Source of the DNA: Halococcus thailandensis JCM 13552
Lineage (GTDB): Archaea > Halobacteriota > Halobacteria > Halobacteriales > Halococcaceae
NCBI RefSeq assembly: GCF_000336715.1
Contig: NZ_AOMF01000174.1
Span: 197,480-261,479, forward strand
Direction: 5' to 3'
DNA: 64,000 nucleotides
Position 1 is the stretch's first letter, and every line of letters starts with the position of its first letter. The translations under genes and the position numbers were made by a program. Shown here in pieces: positions 33,596 through 42,076 of this stretch. Below the pieces are notes generated by a model. It was not told the DNA's origin and did not search any database. It worked only from the letters and a program-made list of their open reading frames with translations.

Positions 33596-34807
33596 ATGAC
33601 CGATACGGTCGACGACGTGGACCAACCGTACGATACCGACGCCTCACAACAGGAGAAGATCGAATCGCTCGAGGAGCGCATCGACATCCTCGACGGCCAG
33701 AACGAGGAGATGCGCGACAAGCTGCTCGACGCGAACGCCGAGAACAACAAGTACAAACAGAAGCTCGAACGGCTCACCCACGAGAACAAGAAGCTCAAAC
33801 AGTCGCCGCTGTTCGTCGCCACCGTCCAGGAGATGACCGACGACGGCGTCATCATCAAACAGCACGGCAACAACCAGGAGGCGGTCACCGAGGTCACGCC
33901 GGAGACCCGCGAGGAGATCGAGCCCGGCTCCCGGGTGGCGGTGAACAACTCGCTGTCGGTCGTCACCGATCTCTCGGACGAGACCGACGTCCGGGCTCGC
34001 GTGATGGAGGTCGAAGAGAGCCCCGGCGTGAACTACGAGGACATCGGCGGGCTCGAAGAGCAGATGAACGAGGTGCGCGAGACCGTCGAACTCCCGCTCG
34101 AATCGCCGGAGATGTTCTCCGACGTCGGCATCGAACCACCCTCCGGCGTGCTCCTCCACGGCCCGCCCGGCACGGGCAAGACGATGCTCGCCAAGGCCGT
34201 CGCCAACCAGACCGACGCGACGTTCATCAAGATGGCCGGCTCCGAGCTCGTCCACAAGTTCATCGGCGAGGGCGCGAAGCTCGTCCGCGATCTGTTCGAA
34301 GTCGCCCGCGAGCACGAACCCGCCGTGATCTTCATCGACGAGATCGACGCCATCGCCTCGAAGCGGACGGACTCCAAGACCTCCGGCGACGCCGAGGTCC
34401 AGCGCACGATGATGCAGCTCCTCTCCGAGATGGACGGGTTCGAGGAGCGCGGTGAGGTTAGAATCATCGCCGCCACAAATCGCTTCGACATGCTCGATCG
34501 GGCGATCCTCCGCCCCGGCCGGTTCGACCGCCTCATCGAGGTGCCGAAACCGAACGCCGAGGGTCGCGAGAAGATCTTCGAGATCCACACGCGCGGGATG
34601 AACCTCGCCGACGACGTTACGTTCGAGGAGCTCGCCGACGACATCGCCGAGGCCAGCGGGGCCGACATCAAGGCGATCTGTACCGAGGCCGGCATGTTCG
34701 CCATCCGCGACGACCGGACCGAGGTGCGGATGGAGGACTTCCACGAGGCGTGGACGAAGATCGACACCGACGAGGCCGACGCGGACGTCTCGAAGACGTT
34801 CGCCTGA
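33596..34807 (+). CDS. pan: Proteasome-activating nucleotidase PAN
   Basis: A 403-residue AAA+ ATPase that unfolds substrates for the 20S proteasome. The N-terminal coiled coil (about 18-70), OB-fold domain (about 72-145) and AAA domain are in order. Walker [11 protein letters not shown] lies near 190, Walker B IFIDEID near 243, then ATNRFDMLD and the Arg fingers RPGRFDR. The C-terminus is SKTFA. The docking HbYX tail would normally be hydrophobic-Tyr-any, and here it reads Thr-Phe-Ala. TATA-like TCTTATGA (33567-33574) lies about 27 nt before the ATG, so it is leaderless. Confidence 0.96.
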   Translation: MTDTVDDVDQPYDTDASQQEKIESLEERIDILDGQNEEMRDKLLDANAENNKYKQKLERLTHENKKLKQSPLFVATVQEMTDDGVIIKQHGNNQEAVTEVTPETREEIEPGSRVAVNNSLSVVTDLSDETDVRARVMEVEESPGVNYEDIGGLEEQMNEVRETVELPLESPEMFSDVGIEPPSGVLLHGPPGTGKTMLAKAVANQTDATFIKMAGSELVHKFIGEGAKLVRDLFEVAREHEPAVIFIDEIDAIASKRTDSKTSGDAEVQRTMMQLLSEMDGFEERGEVRIIAATNRFDMLDRAILRPGRFDRLIEVPKPNAEGREKIFEIHTRGMNLADDVTFEELADDIAEASGADIKAICTEAGMFAIRDDRTEVRMEDFHEAWTKIDTDEADADVSKTFA

Positions 34808-34816
34808 ACCGCGTCG

Positions 34817-35290
34817 TTACGATCGATCCGCCGTATCGGCTCCCTCTCGTGTTTTGACGGCGACACCCGTCTCGAAATCCGTCATCGCGTCGGCCGACAG
34901 CGCCGCCCGTCCCACCCCGTAGAGATCGTCGTCCGGCCCGACGATACAGACCGCGTCGCCCGGCCTGATCGCCGGATCGACGTCACGAACGAACTTCGCG
35001 AAGGCGTTCTTCCCCTCTTTGACGAACGGATCGCTCTCCGTACCGACGACGACGCGCGCCAGCGGGGCGGCGAGCGCCGTTCGGAGCCGTTCGCCGCCGG
35101 CCAGTCCGAGCGTGAAGCGGCCGTCGGTGCCGTAGGAGACGAGGCGTTCGCCGTCGGCGAAGATCTGCTGTGGGCGGCCGGTGCGCGATCGTCGTACCGA
35201 AAACGAGCCGTCGGGCGGGAAGAGCGCCGCGCCAGCGCCCGCGCCGAACTGGTAGTCGGCGACCGTGCGCAGCCGTGCGAAATCGTCCAT
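34817..35290 (-). CDS. PUA-domain protein
   Basis: A 157-residue protein. The C-terminal half carries a PUA-type RNA-binding domain: NAFAKFVRDVDPAIRPGDAVCIV, then LYGVGRAALSADAM, matching the archaeosine transglycosylase/pseudouridine synthase type PUA pattern. The N-terminal half is a small beta-rich segment (FARLRTVADYQFGAGAGAALF, then SVRRSRTGRPQQIF) like the domain preceding PUA in archaeosine enzymes. No catalytic residues are seen, so it probably binds RNA without modifying it by itself. The start at 35290 (MDDFAR) was chosen, since the longer frame overlaps the promoter region of the next gene. Confidence 0.82.
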   Translation of the reverse strand: MDDFARLRTVADYQFGAGAGAALFPPDGSFSVRRSRTGRPQQIFADGERLVSYGTDGRFTLGLAGGERLRTALAAPLARVVVGTESDPFVKEGKNAFAKFVRDVDPAIRPGDAVCIVGPDDDLYGVGRAALSADAMTDFETGVAVKTREGADTADRS

Positions 35291-35390
35291 GAGGCCGTTC
35301 GCGCGTCGGCGGGCAAAAACACGCCCATCCCGCGTCGGTCGGCGCGGGGCTTTCGAAGCCATTTATACCCCGTGGGTCGCAGTGCGAGTC

Positions 35391-35576
35391 ATGGACGAAC
35401 GGACGCAGATCAGTGCGGGTGGCGTACTCCTAGTGATCGGGGCGATAATCGTCCTGCTGTTCGCGTTTCCCGCCTCGACGATCGGGTTCGCGGTGCCGAT
35501 CCCGCTGGCGATCGTCGCGGCGCTCGCGATGGCCGCCGGCACGCTGCTCATCGGTACCTCCGAAGGGACGGTTTAG
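35391..35576 (+). CDS. Small two-helix membrane protein
   Basis: A 61-residue protein with two strongly hydrophobic helices (about 10-30 and 34-54) and an acidic N-terminus (MDERTQ). TATA-like ATTTATACC (35361-35369) lies about 25 nt upstream, so the transcript is leaderless and the start is well supported. Its stop overlaps the convergent NYN gene stop by 4 bp. It resembles the many small haloarchaeal membrane proteins of unknown function. Confidence 0.75.
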   Translation: MDERTQISAGGVLLVIGAIIVLLFAFPASTIGFAVPIPLAIVAALAMAAGTLLIGTSEGTV

Positions 35577-36073
35577 AGTAGGAACCGCTCCGAGCGCGCC
35601 GAGAGGTCGGTGAAGGCGTCGGCGGCGGCGACGAGTTCTTCGGAGGTCGATTCGCCGAACGCCATCGCCTCGATGCGGACGCCCTCGTGGCGCAGATGTG
35701 AGCAGAGTCTGGAGAAATCGCCGTCGCCCGTACAGATGACGACGCTGTCGAGGTTCGGCGCGAGCGTCACCGCGTCGAGGATCATGCCGACGTCCCAGTC
35801 GGCCGATTTGGAGCCGTCGGCGTGGGTCTTGATCTCCTTGATCTTGGTCTCGAAGCCGATCTCCTGAAGCGCCTCGAAGAAGTTCTCCTCGTTCGGCGAG
35901 TTCGCCCGGATGACGTAGGCGATGGCACGGGTCAGCTCGCGCCCGGCCACGGCTTCGTCGAGCAGTTCCTCGTAGTCGATGTTGCGCGAGTAGACGCTCT
36001 GGGTGGTGTGATAGAGGTTCTGTGAATCGACGAGCACCGCGACACGCTGACCCGGTTGAACGACGTTCGACAT
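35573..36073 (-). CDS. NYN-domain (LabA/PIN-like) protein
   Basis: A 166-residue NYN/LabA-family protein. The acidic motifs of the PIN-like nuclease fold are present: VLVDSQNLYH with the first Asp, KSADWDVGMILDAV, and ICTGDGDFSRL, which together form a Mg-dependent active site. The family is expected to cleave RNA, and no experimentally known role is evident from the sequence. The gene is single, converging with the small membrane protein gene. The start ATG at 36071-36073 is the only reasonable one. Confidence 0.88.
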   Translation of the reverse strand: MSNVVQPGQRVAVLVDSQNLYHTTQSVYSRNIDYEELLDEAVAGRELTRAIAYVIRANSPNEENFFEALQEIGFETKIKEIKTHADGSKSADWDVGMILDAVTLAPNLDSVVICTGDGDFSRLCSHLRHEGVRIEAMAFGESTSEELVAAADAFTDLSARSERFLL

Positions 36074-36160
36074 GCGGGCATTCCTCGGAGTGTCCGCTAA
36101 AGCGTTTCGTCACCGAAAGACCGGGATGAATTGCCCGGCAGGTATCGCGTACGACGCAAT

Positions 36161-36168
36161 TCCTAAGT
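36161..36168 (+). promoter_or_regulatory. TATA-like box of the dap leader transcript
   Basis: TCCTAAGT at 36161-36168 lies about 27 nt before the ATG of the 33-codon leader ORF at 36191. That is the usual spacing for haloarchaeal leaderless transcripts. Confidence 0.45.
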
Positions 36169-36190
36169 GTGCCGGGTGCGGTGGTCGGGT

Positions 36191-36292
36191 ATGCGACGCG
36201 TCACACCCGAGCGGGTGAGCGGGCAGAGCGGTGGGTGTGGCGGTCCCGTTCGCGCGACCAAACGGGCGGCGGGTAGCTCGCGGCGGGCGTAG
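36191..36292 (+). CDS. 33-residue leader ORF upstream of dapA
   Basis: A 33-codon ORF that starts about 27 nt after the TATA-like box, so it could be translated from a leaderless transcript. The peptide begins MRRVTPERVSGQSGG, has seven Arg and one Lys, and ends SSRRA. It is not lysine-rich, so classical ribosome stalling on lysine codons is not obvious. The TAG stop lies inside the loop of a GC-rich stem (36279-36305). It is too short for the coding statistic to decide, and a non-coding leader is the alternative. Spacing from the stop to the dapA ATG is 59 nt. Confidence 0.45.
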   Translation: MRRVTPERVSGQSGGCGGPVRATKRAAGSSRRA

Positions 36293-36314
36293 CACTCCCG
36301 TCGCGCGCTGTTTT
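36279..36314 (+). terminator. Hairpin with following T run: putative attenuator before dapA
   Basis: CGCGGCGGG (36279-36287) pairs with CCCGTCGCG (36297-36305), one G-U wobble included, with a 9-nt loop that contains the leader ORF stop codon. TTTT follows at 36311-36314. The form resembles a bacterial intrinsic terminator or attenuator. Archaeal termination does not strictly need the hairpin, so the meaning is inferred. Confidence 0.4.
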
Positions 36315-36351
36315 CGATCAGCATCGTTCACCGAGTAGCGACACCACCCAC

Positions 36352-37263
36352 ATGACACACGATATCGACCTCGACGGCGTGTTCCCCGCGATGGTCACGC
36401 CGTTGGAAGCGGACGACAGTATCGACTTCGATGGAGTACGAGCGGAGGCCCAGCGACTCGAACGGGCGGGCGTCGACGGGCTCGTTCCCGTCGGCACCAC
36501 CGGCGAGAGCGCCACCCTCTCGCACGACGAGCACGTCTCGGTCGTCGAGACGGTCGTCGATGCAGTCTCGATCCCCGTGATCGCGGGGGCCGGCTCGAAC
36601 GCAACCCACGAGGCGCTTGCCCTCGCCGAACGCACGCGCGACGCCGGCGCGGACGCCCTCCTCCTGATCTCGCCGTACTACAACAAGCCCGAACCCGCCG
36701 GGATGGAGGAGCATTACCGCACGATCGCCGACGCCGTCGATCTCCCGCAGATCGTCTACAACGTCCCCGGCCGCACGGGGCGCACGATCGCGATCGACAC
36801 GGCGGCGGCGCTCGCCGAGCACGAGAACGTCGTCGGCTTCAAGTCGGCGAGCGGGGATCTCGGGCGACTGAGCGAACTCGTCGAACGAACGCACGAGGCG
36901 GAGTTTGCCGTTCTGTCGGGCGAAGACGGGCTCACACTGCCGGCACTCGCGGCGGGCGGGCGCGGGACGATCAGCGTCGCGGCGAACGTCGAGCCCGAGC
37001 GCGTCGGCGAGATGGTTCACGCCGCCCTCGACGGTGATTTCGAGCGGGCGCGCGAGCGCCATCTCGAACTCGGCCCACTGTTCCGGGCGCTGTTCTGGGA
37101 GACCAACCCGATTCCGCTGAAGGAGGCGCTCTCGATCCGCGGGCACGTCTCGCCACGGATGCGCTCGCCGCTGTCACGGCTCTCGTCCGATCGCCGTGAC
37201 GCGCTCGAATCCGTGCTCGCCGATCTCGACGGTGCCGACCGACTCCTGGAGGCCGGGCGATGA
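36352..37263 (+). CDS. dapA: 4-hydroxy-tetrahydrodipicolinate synthase DapA
   Basis: A 303-residue TIM-barrel aldolase that condenses aspartate semialdehyde with pyruvate. Motifs: GTTGESATL near 45-55, SPYYNKP near 105, YNVPGRTG containing the catalytic Tyr near 133, and the Schiff-base Lys in GFKSASGD near 164. It opens the operon dapA-dapB-dapD-lysA-dapF-dapE, in which nearly all neighbours overlap by 1-4 nt. It is preceded by a leader ORF and hairpin (listed separately) that may control the whole operon. Confidence 0.96.
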   Translation: MTHDIDLDGVFPAMVTPLEADDSIDFDGVRAEAQRLERAGVDGLVPVGTTGESATLSHDEHVSVVETVVDAVSIPVIAGAGSNATHEALALAERTRDAGADALLLISPYYNKPEPAGMEEHYRTIADAVDLPQIVYNVPGRTGRTIAIDTAAALAEHENVVGFKSASGDLGRLSELVERTHEAEFAVLSGEDGLTLPALAAGGRGTISVAANVEPERVGEMVHAALDGDFERARERHLELGPLFRALFWETNPIPLKEALSIRGHVSPRMRSPLSRLSSDRRDALESVLADLDGADRLLEAGR

Positions 37264-38024
37264 CGACGATCGGCGTCACGGGTGCGACGGGGACGATGGG
37301 GACCGCAGTGCTGGAGACGGCCGCCGACCGCGAGGATGTCGACGTGAGCGTCGCGGTCAACCGCGGGGCCGACGACGAGCGCGTCGCCGGTCAGCAGGTC
37401 CACGACGCGGCCGACCTGCCGACGCTGCTGGCCGATCGATCCGTCGACGTGGTGGTCGATTTCACCGGTCCCGAGTCGGCGATCGAGTACGCCGCGGCCT
37501 GTGCGGAGGCGGGCGTCGGCTTTGTCACGGGGACGACGGGTTTCGACGCGGACGGTCGCGAGGCACTGGAAACGAGCGCCGAGCGGGTGCCCCTGCTGTG
37601 GGCGACGAACTTCTCGCAGGGGATCCACGCGCTGGGCGAGGCACTCGGCGAGATCACGGAGACGCTTTCGGAGTACGACATCGAAATGACTGAGACACAT
37701 CACAATCGCAAGCGGGACGCACCGAGCGGGACGGCTACGACGCTGCTCGACGGGATCGACAACGCGGGCGGCGGCGAGCACGACCGAACCTACGGTCGCG
37801 AGGGCGACCAGCCACGCGCGGACGGCGAGATCGGCGTTCACGTGCGCCGAGCGGGCGGTATCCGTGGCGAGCACGAGGTGCTGTTCGCGGGCAACGACGA
37901 GGTGCTCACGTTCACCCATCGCGCCGAGAGCCGGGGGGTGTTCGCCTCGGGCGCGCTCGACGCGGCGGTCTGGCTCGCCGGGCGTGATCCGGGGTTCTAC
38001 GAGTTCGGGGAGGTGCTCGCATGA
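37260..38024 (+). CDS. dapB: 4-hydroxy-tetrahydrodipicolinate reductase DapB
   Basis: A 254-residue NAD(P)-dependent reductase. The Rossmann motif GVTGATGTMG is at the N-terminus, VDFTGPES near 75 binds the cofactor, and the substrate loop THHNRKRDAPSGTA contains the conserved HH, K and SGT residues. It reduces the DapA product to tetrahydrodipicolinate. Overlaps dapA by 4 nt and dapD by 4 nt. Length and motif order are normal for archaeal DapB. Confidence 0.95.
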   Translation: MTTIGVTGATGTMGTAVLETAADREDVDVSVAVNRGADDERVAGQQVHDAADLPTLLADRSVDVVVDFTGPESAIEYAAACAEAGVGFVTGTTGFDADGREALETSAERVPLLWATNFSQGIHALGEALGEITETLSEYDIEMTETHHNRKRDAPSGTATTLLDGIDNAGGGEHDRTYGREGDQPRADGEIGVHVRRAGGIRGEHEVLFAGNDEVLTFTHRAESRGVFASGALDAAVWLAGRDPGFYEFGEVLA

Positions 38025-38848
38025 GCCTCCAGTCGGACGTCGAAACCCTCTGGCAGCGCTCCGAGGACGGTCTGACGGCGGGCGATGCAGGCTCGGACGA
38101 GCGGGCGACGCTCGACGCGTTCCTCGACGCGCTCGAAGCCGGCGAGGTGCGCGCCGCCGAGCGGAGTGGCGACGAATGGGTGGCCAACGAGTGGGTGAAA
38201 CAGGGGATCCTGCTCAATTTCAGCCTGCGCGAGACCGAGCACCGGGAGTACGGCGACGTCGGCTACCACGACGTGCTGCCGCTCCGCTCCACGAGCGATC
38301 TCGGCGAGCGTGGCACCCGGAACACGCCCGACGGGACGGTTATCAGACGTGGAGCATATCTCGGCGGCGACGCGATCATGATGAGCCCGAGCTTCGTCAA
38401 CGCGGGCGCGTACGTCGGCGACGGCACGCTCGTCGACTCCTGTGATACGGTTGGCTCCTGCGCGCAGATCGGCGCGGACGTGAAGCTCGGGGCGAACACG
38501 CTCATCGGTGGCGTGCTCGAACCGGTCGAAGACACGCCCGTGATCGTCGAGGAGGGCGTCTCGCTCGGTGCCGGCTGTCGCGTCACTTCCGGGTTCGTCG
38601 TCGGTCACGACTCGGTGGTCGGCGAGAACACGCTGCTCACGCCACGAATCCCGGTCTACGATCTCGTCGAGGAGGAGGTCGTCTACGGCGAGCTCCCGCC
38701 CGAGCGCCGGGCGTTCACCCGGTTCGTCGAATCGTCGGTCGGCGAGCACGACCTCTTCGACGGCGGGGCGTACAAGCCGGCGGTGGTGGCGACGGCCGTC
38801 GAGGACCGAACCCTCGAAGCGACCGAGCGCGAGGACGCGCTCCGATGA
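38021..38848 (+). CDS. dapD: Tetrahydrodipicolinate N-succinyltransferase DapD
   Basis: A 275-residue left-handed beta-helix acyltransferase. After the helical N-terminus the sequence becomes a run of hexapeptide repeats (for example GAYLGGDAIMMSP, NAGAYVGDGTLVDS, GAGCRV) ending at the C-terminal extension. The conserved catalytic region near SCDTVGSCAQIG is present. It uses succinyl-CoA, which identifies the succinylase branch of lysine synthesis rather than the acetylase, aminotransferase (DapL) or dehydrogenase branches. Coupled to both neighbours by 4-nt overlaps. Confidence 0.94.
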   Translation: MSLQSDVETLWQRSEDGLTAGDAGSDERATLDAFLDALEAGEVRAAERSGDEWVANEWVKQGILLNFSLRETEHREYGDVGYHDVLPLRSTSDLGERGTRNTPDGTVIRRGAYLGGDAIMMSPSFVNAGAYVGDGTLVDSCDTVGSCAQIGADVKLGANTLIGGVLEPVEDTPVIVEEGVSLGAGCRVTSGFVVGHDSVVGENTLLTPRIPVYDLVEEEVVYGELPPERRAFTRFVESSVGEHDLFDGGAYKPAVVATAVEDRTLEATEREDALR

Positions 38849-40095
38849 CGGGCGCTGCCGTCACGACGGCGAACCCGCCCGTCCGACGGCTCGCCGACTG
38901 GTCGGCGGACCGTCTGCACGATCTCGCCGACGAGCACGGGACGCCGCTGTACGTCGTCGACGTCGAGCGGGTGCGCGAGAACGCCGCGCGTCTCCGGGAA
39001 TCGTTTCCGGAGGCGGCCATCGACTACGCGGTGAAGGCCAACGCTCGAAAGCCGGTGCTCGGTGCGATCGCCGCGGCGGGGTTCGGTGCCGAGTGCGCGT
39101 CGGCCGGCGAAGTCGTCCGCGCGTGCGAAGCGGGGTTTTCCGAGATACGCTACACGGCCGTCAACCCGCCCGCACGCGATCTCGATAGGGTCGTCGAAGT
39201 CGCCGACGAACACGAGATCACGATCACGGTCGGCGCGCTCGACACGCTCGATGCACTCGCGGAGCGCGACTGGTCCGGGGAGATCTACGTACGCGTGAAC
39301 CCCGGCGTCGGCGCTGGCCACCACGAGAAAGTCCGGACGGGTGCGGATCCGAAGTTCGGCATCCCGATCGACCGTGCCGCAGCGGCCGTACGTGACGCCG
39401 ACGAGCGCGGGTTCGCGGTCGAGGGTCTCCACGCCCACGCCGGCAGCGGCATCCTCGACACCGAGGATCTCGCGGCTCACCGCGCACTCGTCAAGCGAAT
39501 GAGCGAACTCGCCGACGAGATAGCTAACATGGGTATCGATCTCGACGCAGTGAGCGTCGGTGGCGGGTTCGGCGTTCCCTATCACGATACCGAGGCTCCT
39601 CTCGACGTGGACGCTCTCGCCCGTGCGACCCGCGAGGCGTTTTCGGCCGACGCTCAACTGGGGATCGAGCCGGGACGCTATCTCGTCGCCGACGCGGGCG
39701 TACTCCTCGCCGCGGTGACGACCGTGAAGCCGACACCCGAGACGACCGTGATCGGCGTCGACGCCGGGATGACGACCCTCGCACGGCCGGCGCTCTACGA
39801 TTCCTTCCACGAGATTCGCTCGCTCGCGACGACTGCCGAGGATCGCGAGACGATCGCGGCGACGGTCGCCGGTCCGGTCTGTGAGTCCGGCGACGTGCTC
39901 GGTCGCGACCGTGAGCTGCCAGCACCCGAACGCGGCGATCGTCTCGCGGTCGGCAACGCCGGAGCCTACGGTTACGAGATGGCGAGCACCTACAACTCGC
40001 GACCCCGTCCGGCGGTCGTCGCGCTCGACGGCGATCGGAGCGAACTCTGTGTGCGCCGCGAGACGATCGCGGATCTCGGGGGGCTCGAACGATGA
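38845..40095 (+). CDS. lysA: Diaminopimelate decarboxylase LysA
   Basis: A 416-residue PLP enzyme of the alanine racemase fold. The PLP lysine is in YAVKANARKP (about residue 64). HAHAGSGI near 200, EPGRYLVADAG near 275 and PVCESGDVLG near 345 supply further cofactor and substrate contacts. It decarboxylates meso-diaminopimelate to L-lysine, the last step of the pathway. Placement inside the dap operon before dapF indicates a transcriptional unit for the entire route. 4-nt overlaps on both sides. Confidence 0.95.
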   Translation: MTGAAVTTANPPVRRLADWSADRLHDLADEHGTPLYVVDVERVRENAARLRESFPEAAIDYAVKANARKPVLGAIAAAGFGAECASAGEVVRACEAGFSEIRYTAVNPPARDLDRVVEVADEHEITITVGALDTLDALAERDWSGEIYVRVNPGVGAGHHEKVRTGADPKFGIPIDRAAAAVRDADERGFAVEGLHAHAGSGILDTEDLAAHRALVKRMSELADEIANMGIDLDAVSVGGGFGVPYHDTEAPLDVDALARATREAFSADAQLGIEPGRYLVADAGVLLAAVTTVKPTPETTVIGVDAGMTTLARPALYDSFHEIRSLATTAEDRETIAATVAGPVCESGDVLGRDRELPAPERGDRLAVGNAGAYGYEMASTYNSRPRPAVVALDGDRSELCVRRETIADLGGLER

Positions 40096-40958
40096 ACGTC
40101 GAGAAGTACCACGGTACGGGCAACGACTTCTTCGTGATCGACGCGAGCGAACCCGTCGCCGACCGGCGGGCGCTCGCGATCGAGCTCTGCGATAGTGACG
40201 ACGGGCTCGCGGTCGGCGAGCGGACGGGTGCCGACGGCGTGCTCTTCCTCGCGCTCGAGGACGGCTACGCGTCGCCGCGCGTGGTGATGACGCTCGTCCA
40301 GCCCGACGGCTCGACCGCGCCGATGTGTGGCAACGGCGCACGCTGTGCGGCGGCGTGGGCTGCCGAACGAACGGCCGCGGAGACGGTGATGGTCGACACG
40401 CAGGCCGGCACCCGGCGTGCGACCATCGACGATGCAGGCGTGACCGTCGAGATGGGCGAGGCGAGTTTCGCACCCGATGCCGTCCCGCTCGCCGGTGACG
40501 ACCCCTTGCTCGACCGACTCGTCGAGGATCTGTCCGTGACGGCGGTCGACACCGGCGTTCCCCACGCCGTGGCGTTCGTCGACGACGTTGCCGCCGTCGA
40601 TCTCGACGCGCTCGCGCCGCCAGTGCGACACGCCGATCGGTTCCCGCGCGGGGCGAACGTGACGCTCGCCAGCCCGCGCGAGGAAGGGTTCGATCAGCGC
40701 ACCTACGAGCGCGGTGTCGAGGGTGAGACACGCTCGTGCGGGACCGGTGCCGTGGCGATCGCGGCGGTCGCCCGCGAGCTCGGCCTGACCGAGCGCGATG
40801 CGATCCCCGTCCATCCGCCGGGCGGCCGGCTCGACGTCCGTTTCACCGAGCGCGGCGCGGCGCTCGCCGGTCCGACCGAACGCGAGTTCGCCGGGAGCGT
40901 CTCGACGGCTTCCTCGCCGGTCGTCGAGGGTGGAACCGACGGGGCGGCCGGCGACTGA
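40092..40958 (+). CDS. dapF: Diaminopimelate epimerase DapF
   Basis: A 288-residue cofactor-independent epimerase that interconverts LL- and meso-diaminopimelate. The two active-site cysteines are visible: MCGNGARC (first Cys near 79) and RSCGTGAVA (near 216), in the two pseudo-symmetric halves. N-terminal KYHGTGNDF is the family start motif. Overlaps lysA by 4 nt, and its stop shares one base with the dapE start. A bacterial-type enzyme in a tight archaeal operon. Confidence 0.95.
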   Translation: MNVEKYHGTGNDFFVIDASEPVADRRALAIELCDSDDGLAVGERTGADGVLFLALEDGYASPRVVMTLVQPDGSTAPMCGNGARCAAAWAAERTAAETVMVDTQAGTRRATIDDAGVTVEMGEASFAPDAVPLAGDDPLLDRLVEDLSVTAVDTGVPHAVAFVDDVAAVDLDALAPPVRHADRFPRGANVTLASPREEGFDQRTYERGVEGETRSCGTGAVAIAAVARELGLTERDAIPVHPPGGRLDVRFTERGAALAGPTEREFAGSVSTASSPVVEGGTDGAAGD

Positions 40959-42052
40959 TGGGGTTCGACCCGCTCGAATTTCTCGAAACGGCCGTCGAAA
41001 CCCCCTCGCACGAGACCGTCGAGCCGATGCGCGCGCTACTGTGCGACCACCTCGCCGCCAACGGCGCCGAACCGACGGTCCACGACGACGGGAGCGTGCT
41101 GGCGAGCAAGGGTAATTCGTCCGGGCCGCACATCGTCTTGAACACCCATCTCGATACGGTCGCACCGCACGTGCCCGCCGAACGGGAGGGCGACGTGCTC
41201 CACGGGCGGGGCTCTTGCGACGCGAAGGGACCGCTCGCGGCGATGCTGTCGGCGTTTCTCGACTGCGAGCCCGATGGTACCCTCACACTCGCGGTGACGC
41301 CCGACGAGGAACGCCGATCTCACGGGGCGGCGGCGCTCGTGCCGTCACTCGATCTCGATGGTGAGCGCGGTGACGCAGTCATCGTCGGCGAGCCGACCGG
41401 TCTGGACGTCTGCATCGCCGGCAAGGGGCGTTTCGAGGGAACGGTGAGGGTCGAGGGCGAGAATGCCCACGCAGCCGAACCTCACACCGGGACGAACGCG
41501 ATCACAGGGGCCGCGGCCGCCATCGAGGCCATCGACGAGTTCGGCGAGCGCCCGGACGCGCTCTCGGCCCATCCCGATCTCGGTAGACCGACGCTCACGC
41601 CGACGGTCGTCGAGGGTGGGACCGCGACAAACCAGGTGCCTGCCGGCTGCGAGATCGTCGTCGATCGCCGGAGCGTCCCGCCGGAGACGGCGGCGGATTT
41701 CGAGCGCGATCTCGACGACTTCCTCCGCGAACGACTCGACTCGTCCGTGTCGTTCGCCCTCACAGAGCGCGAGACGCCGTTTCTGGAGGCGTTCGAGACG
41801 CCGGCCGATTCGGGAGTCGTCGAGGCCTTCCAGGACGCGGGCTGTGACACTCGCCCGTTCACTGCCGCGACCGAGGCGTCGTATTTCGCCCGTGAAGCTC
41901 CGACCGTGGTGTTCGGACCCGGCGATCTCGCGGACGCGGACGGTCCGGTGGCACACGCCGAGCGCGAGTACGTCCGCCTCCCCGAGGTCGAGCGCGCGAC
42001 GGAACTGCTCGACCGGGTGCTCGCATCGCTGTTCCGGAGGACTGGGACTTAA
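40958..42052 (+). CDS. dapE: M20 peptidase, succinyl-diaminopimelate desuccinylase DapE
   Basis: A 364-residue M20 metallohydrolase. Metal-binding motifs: NTHLDTVAPH (first His and Asp), GRGSCDAKGPLAA (bridging Asp), TPDEERRSHG (catalytic Glu and metal Glu) and VGEPTG (metal Glu). A dimerisation domain lies in the middle. It removes succinate from N-succinyl-LL-diaminopimelate. The start ATG at 40958 shares a base with the dapF stop. The operon lacks dapC, so the aminotransferase step is probably carried by a general (ArgD-like) enzyme elsewhere. M20 enzymes with other substrates cannot be excluded, but context is strong. Confidence 0.92.
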   Translation: MGFDPLEFLETAVETPSHETVEPMRALLCDHLAANGAEPTVHDDGSVLASKGNSSGPHIVLNTHLDTVAPHVPAEREGDVLHGRGSCDAKGPLAAMLSAFLDCEPDGTLTLAVTPDEERRSHGAAALVPSLDLDGERGDAVIVGEPTGLDVCIAGKGRFEGTVRVEGENAHAAEPHTGTNAITGAAAAIEAIDEFGERPDALSAHPDLGRPTLTPTVVEGGTATNQVPAGCEIVVDRRSVPPETAADFERDLDDFLRERLDSSVSFALTERETPFLEAFETPADSGVVEAFQDAGCDTRPFTAATEASYFAREAPTVVFGPGDLADADGPVAHAEREYVRLPEVERATELLDRVLASLFRRTGT

Positions 42053-42053
42053 G
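42048..42053 (+). promoter_or_regulatory. TATA box of the ferritin-like gene inside the dapE stop region
   Basis: CTTAAG at 42048-42053 overlaps the dapE stop (42050-42052) and lies about 27 nt before the ATG at 42077. The next gene therefore appears to have its own leaderless promoter rather than depending on the dap operon. Confidence 0.5.
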
Positions 42054-42076
42054 ACCGCTGCGCTCGAAGGCAGTCC

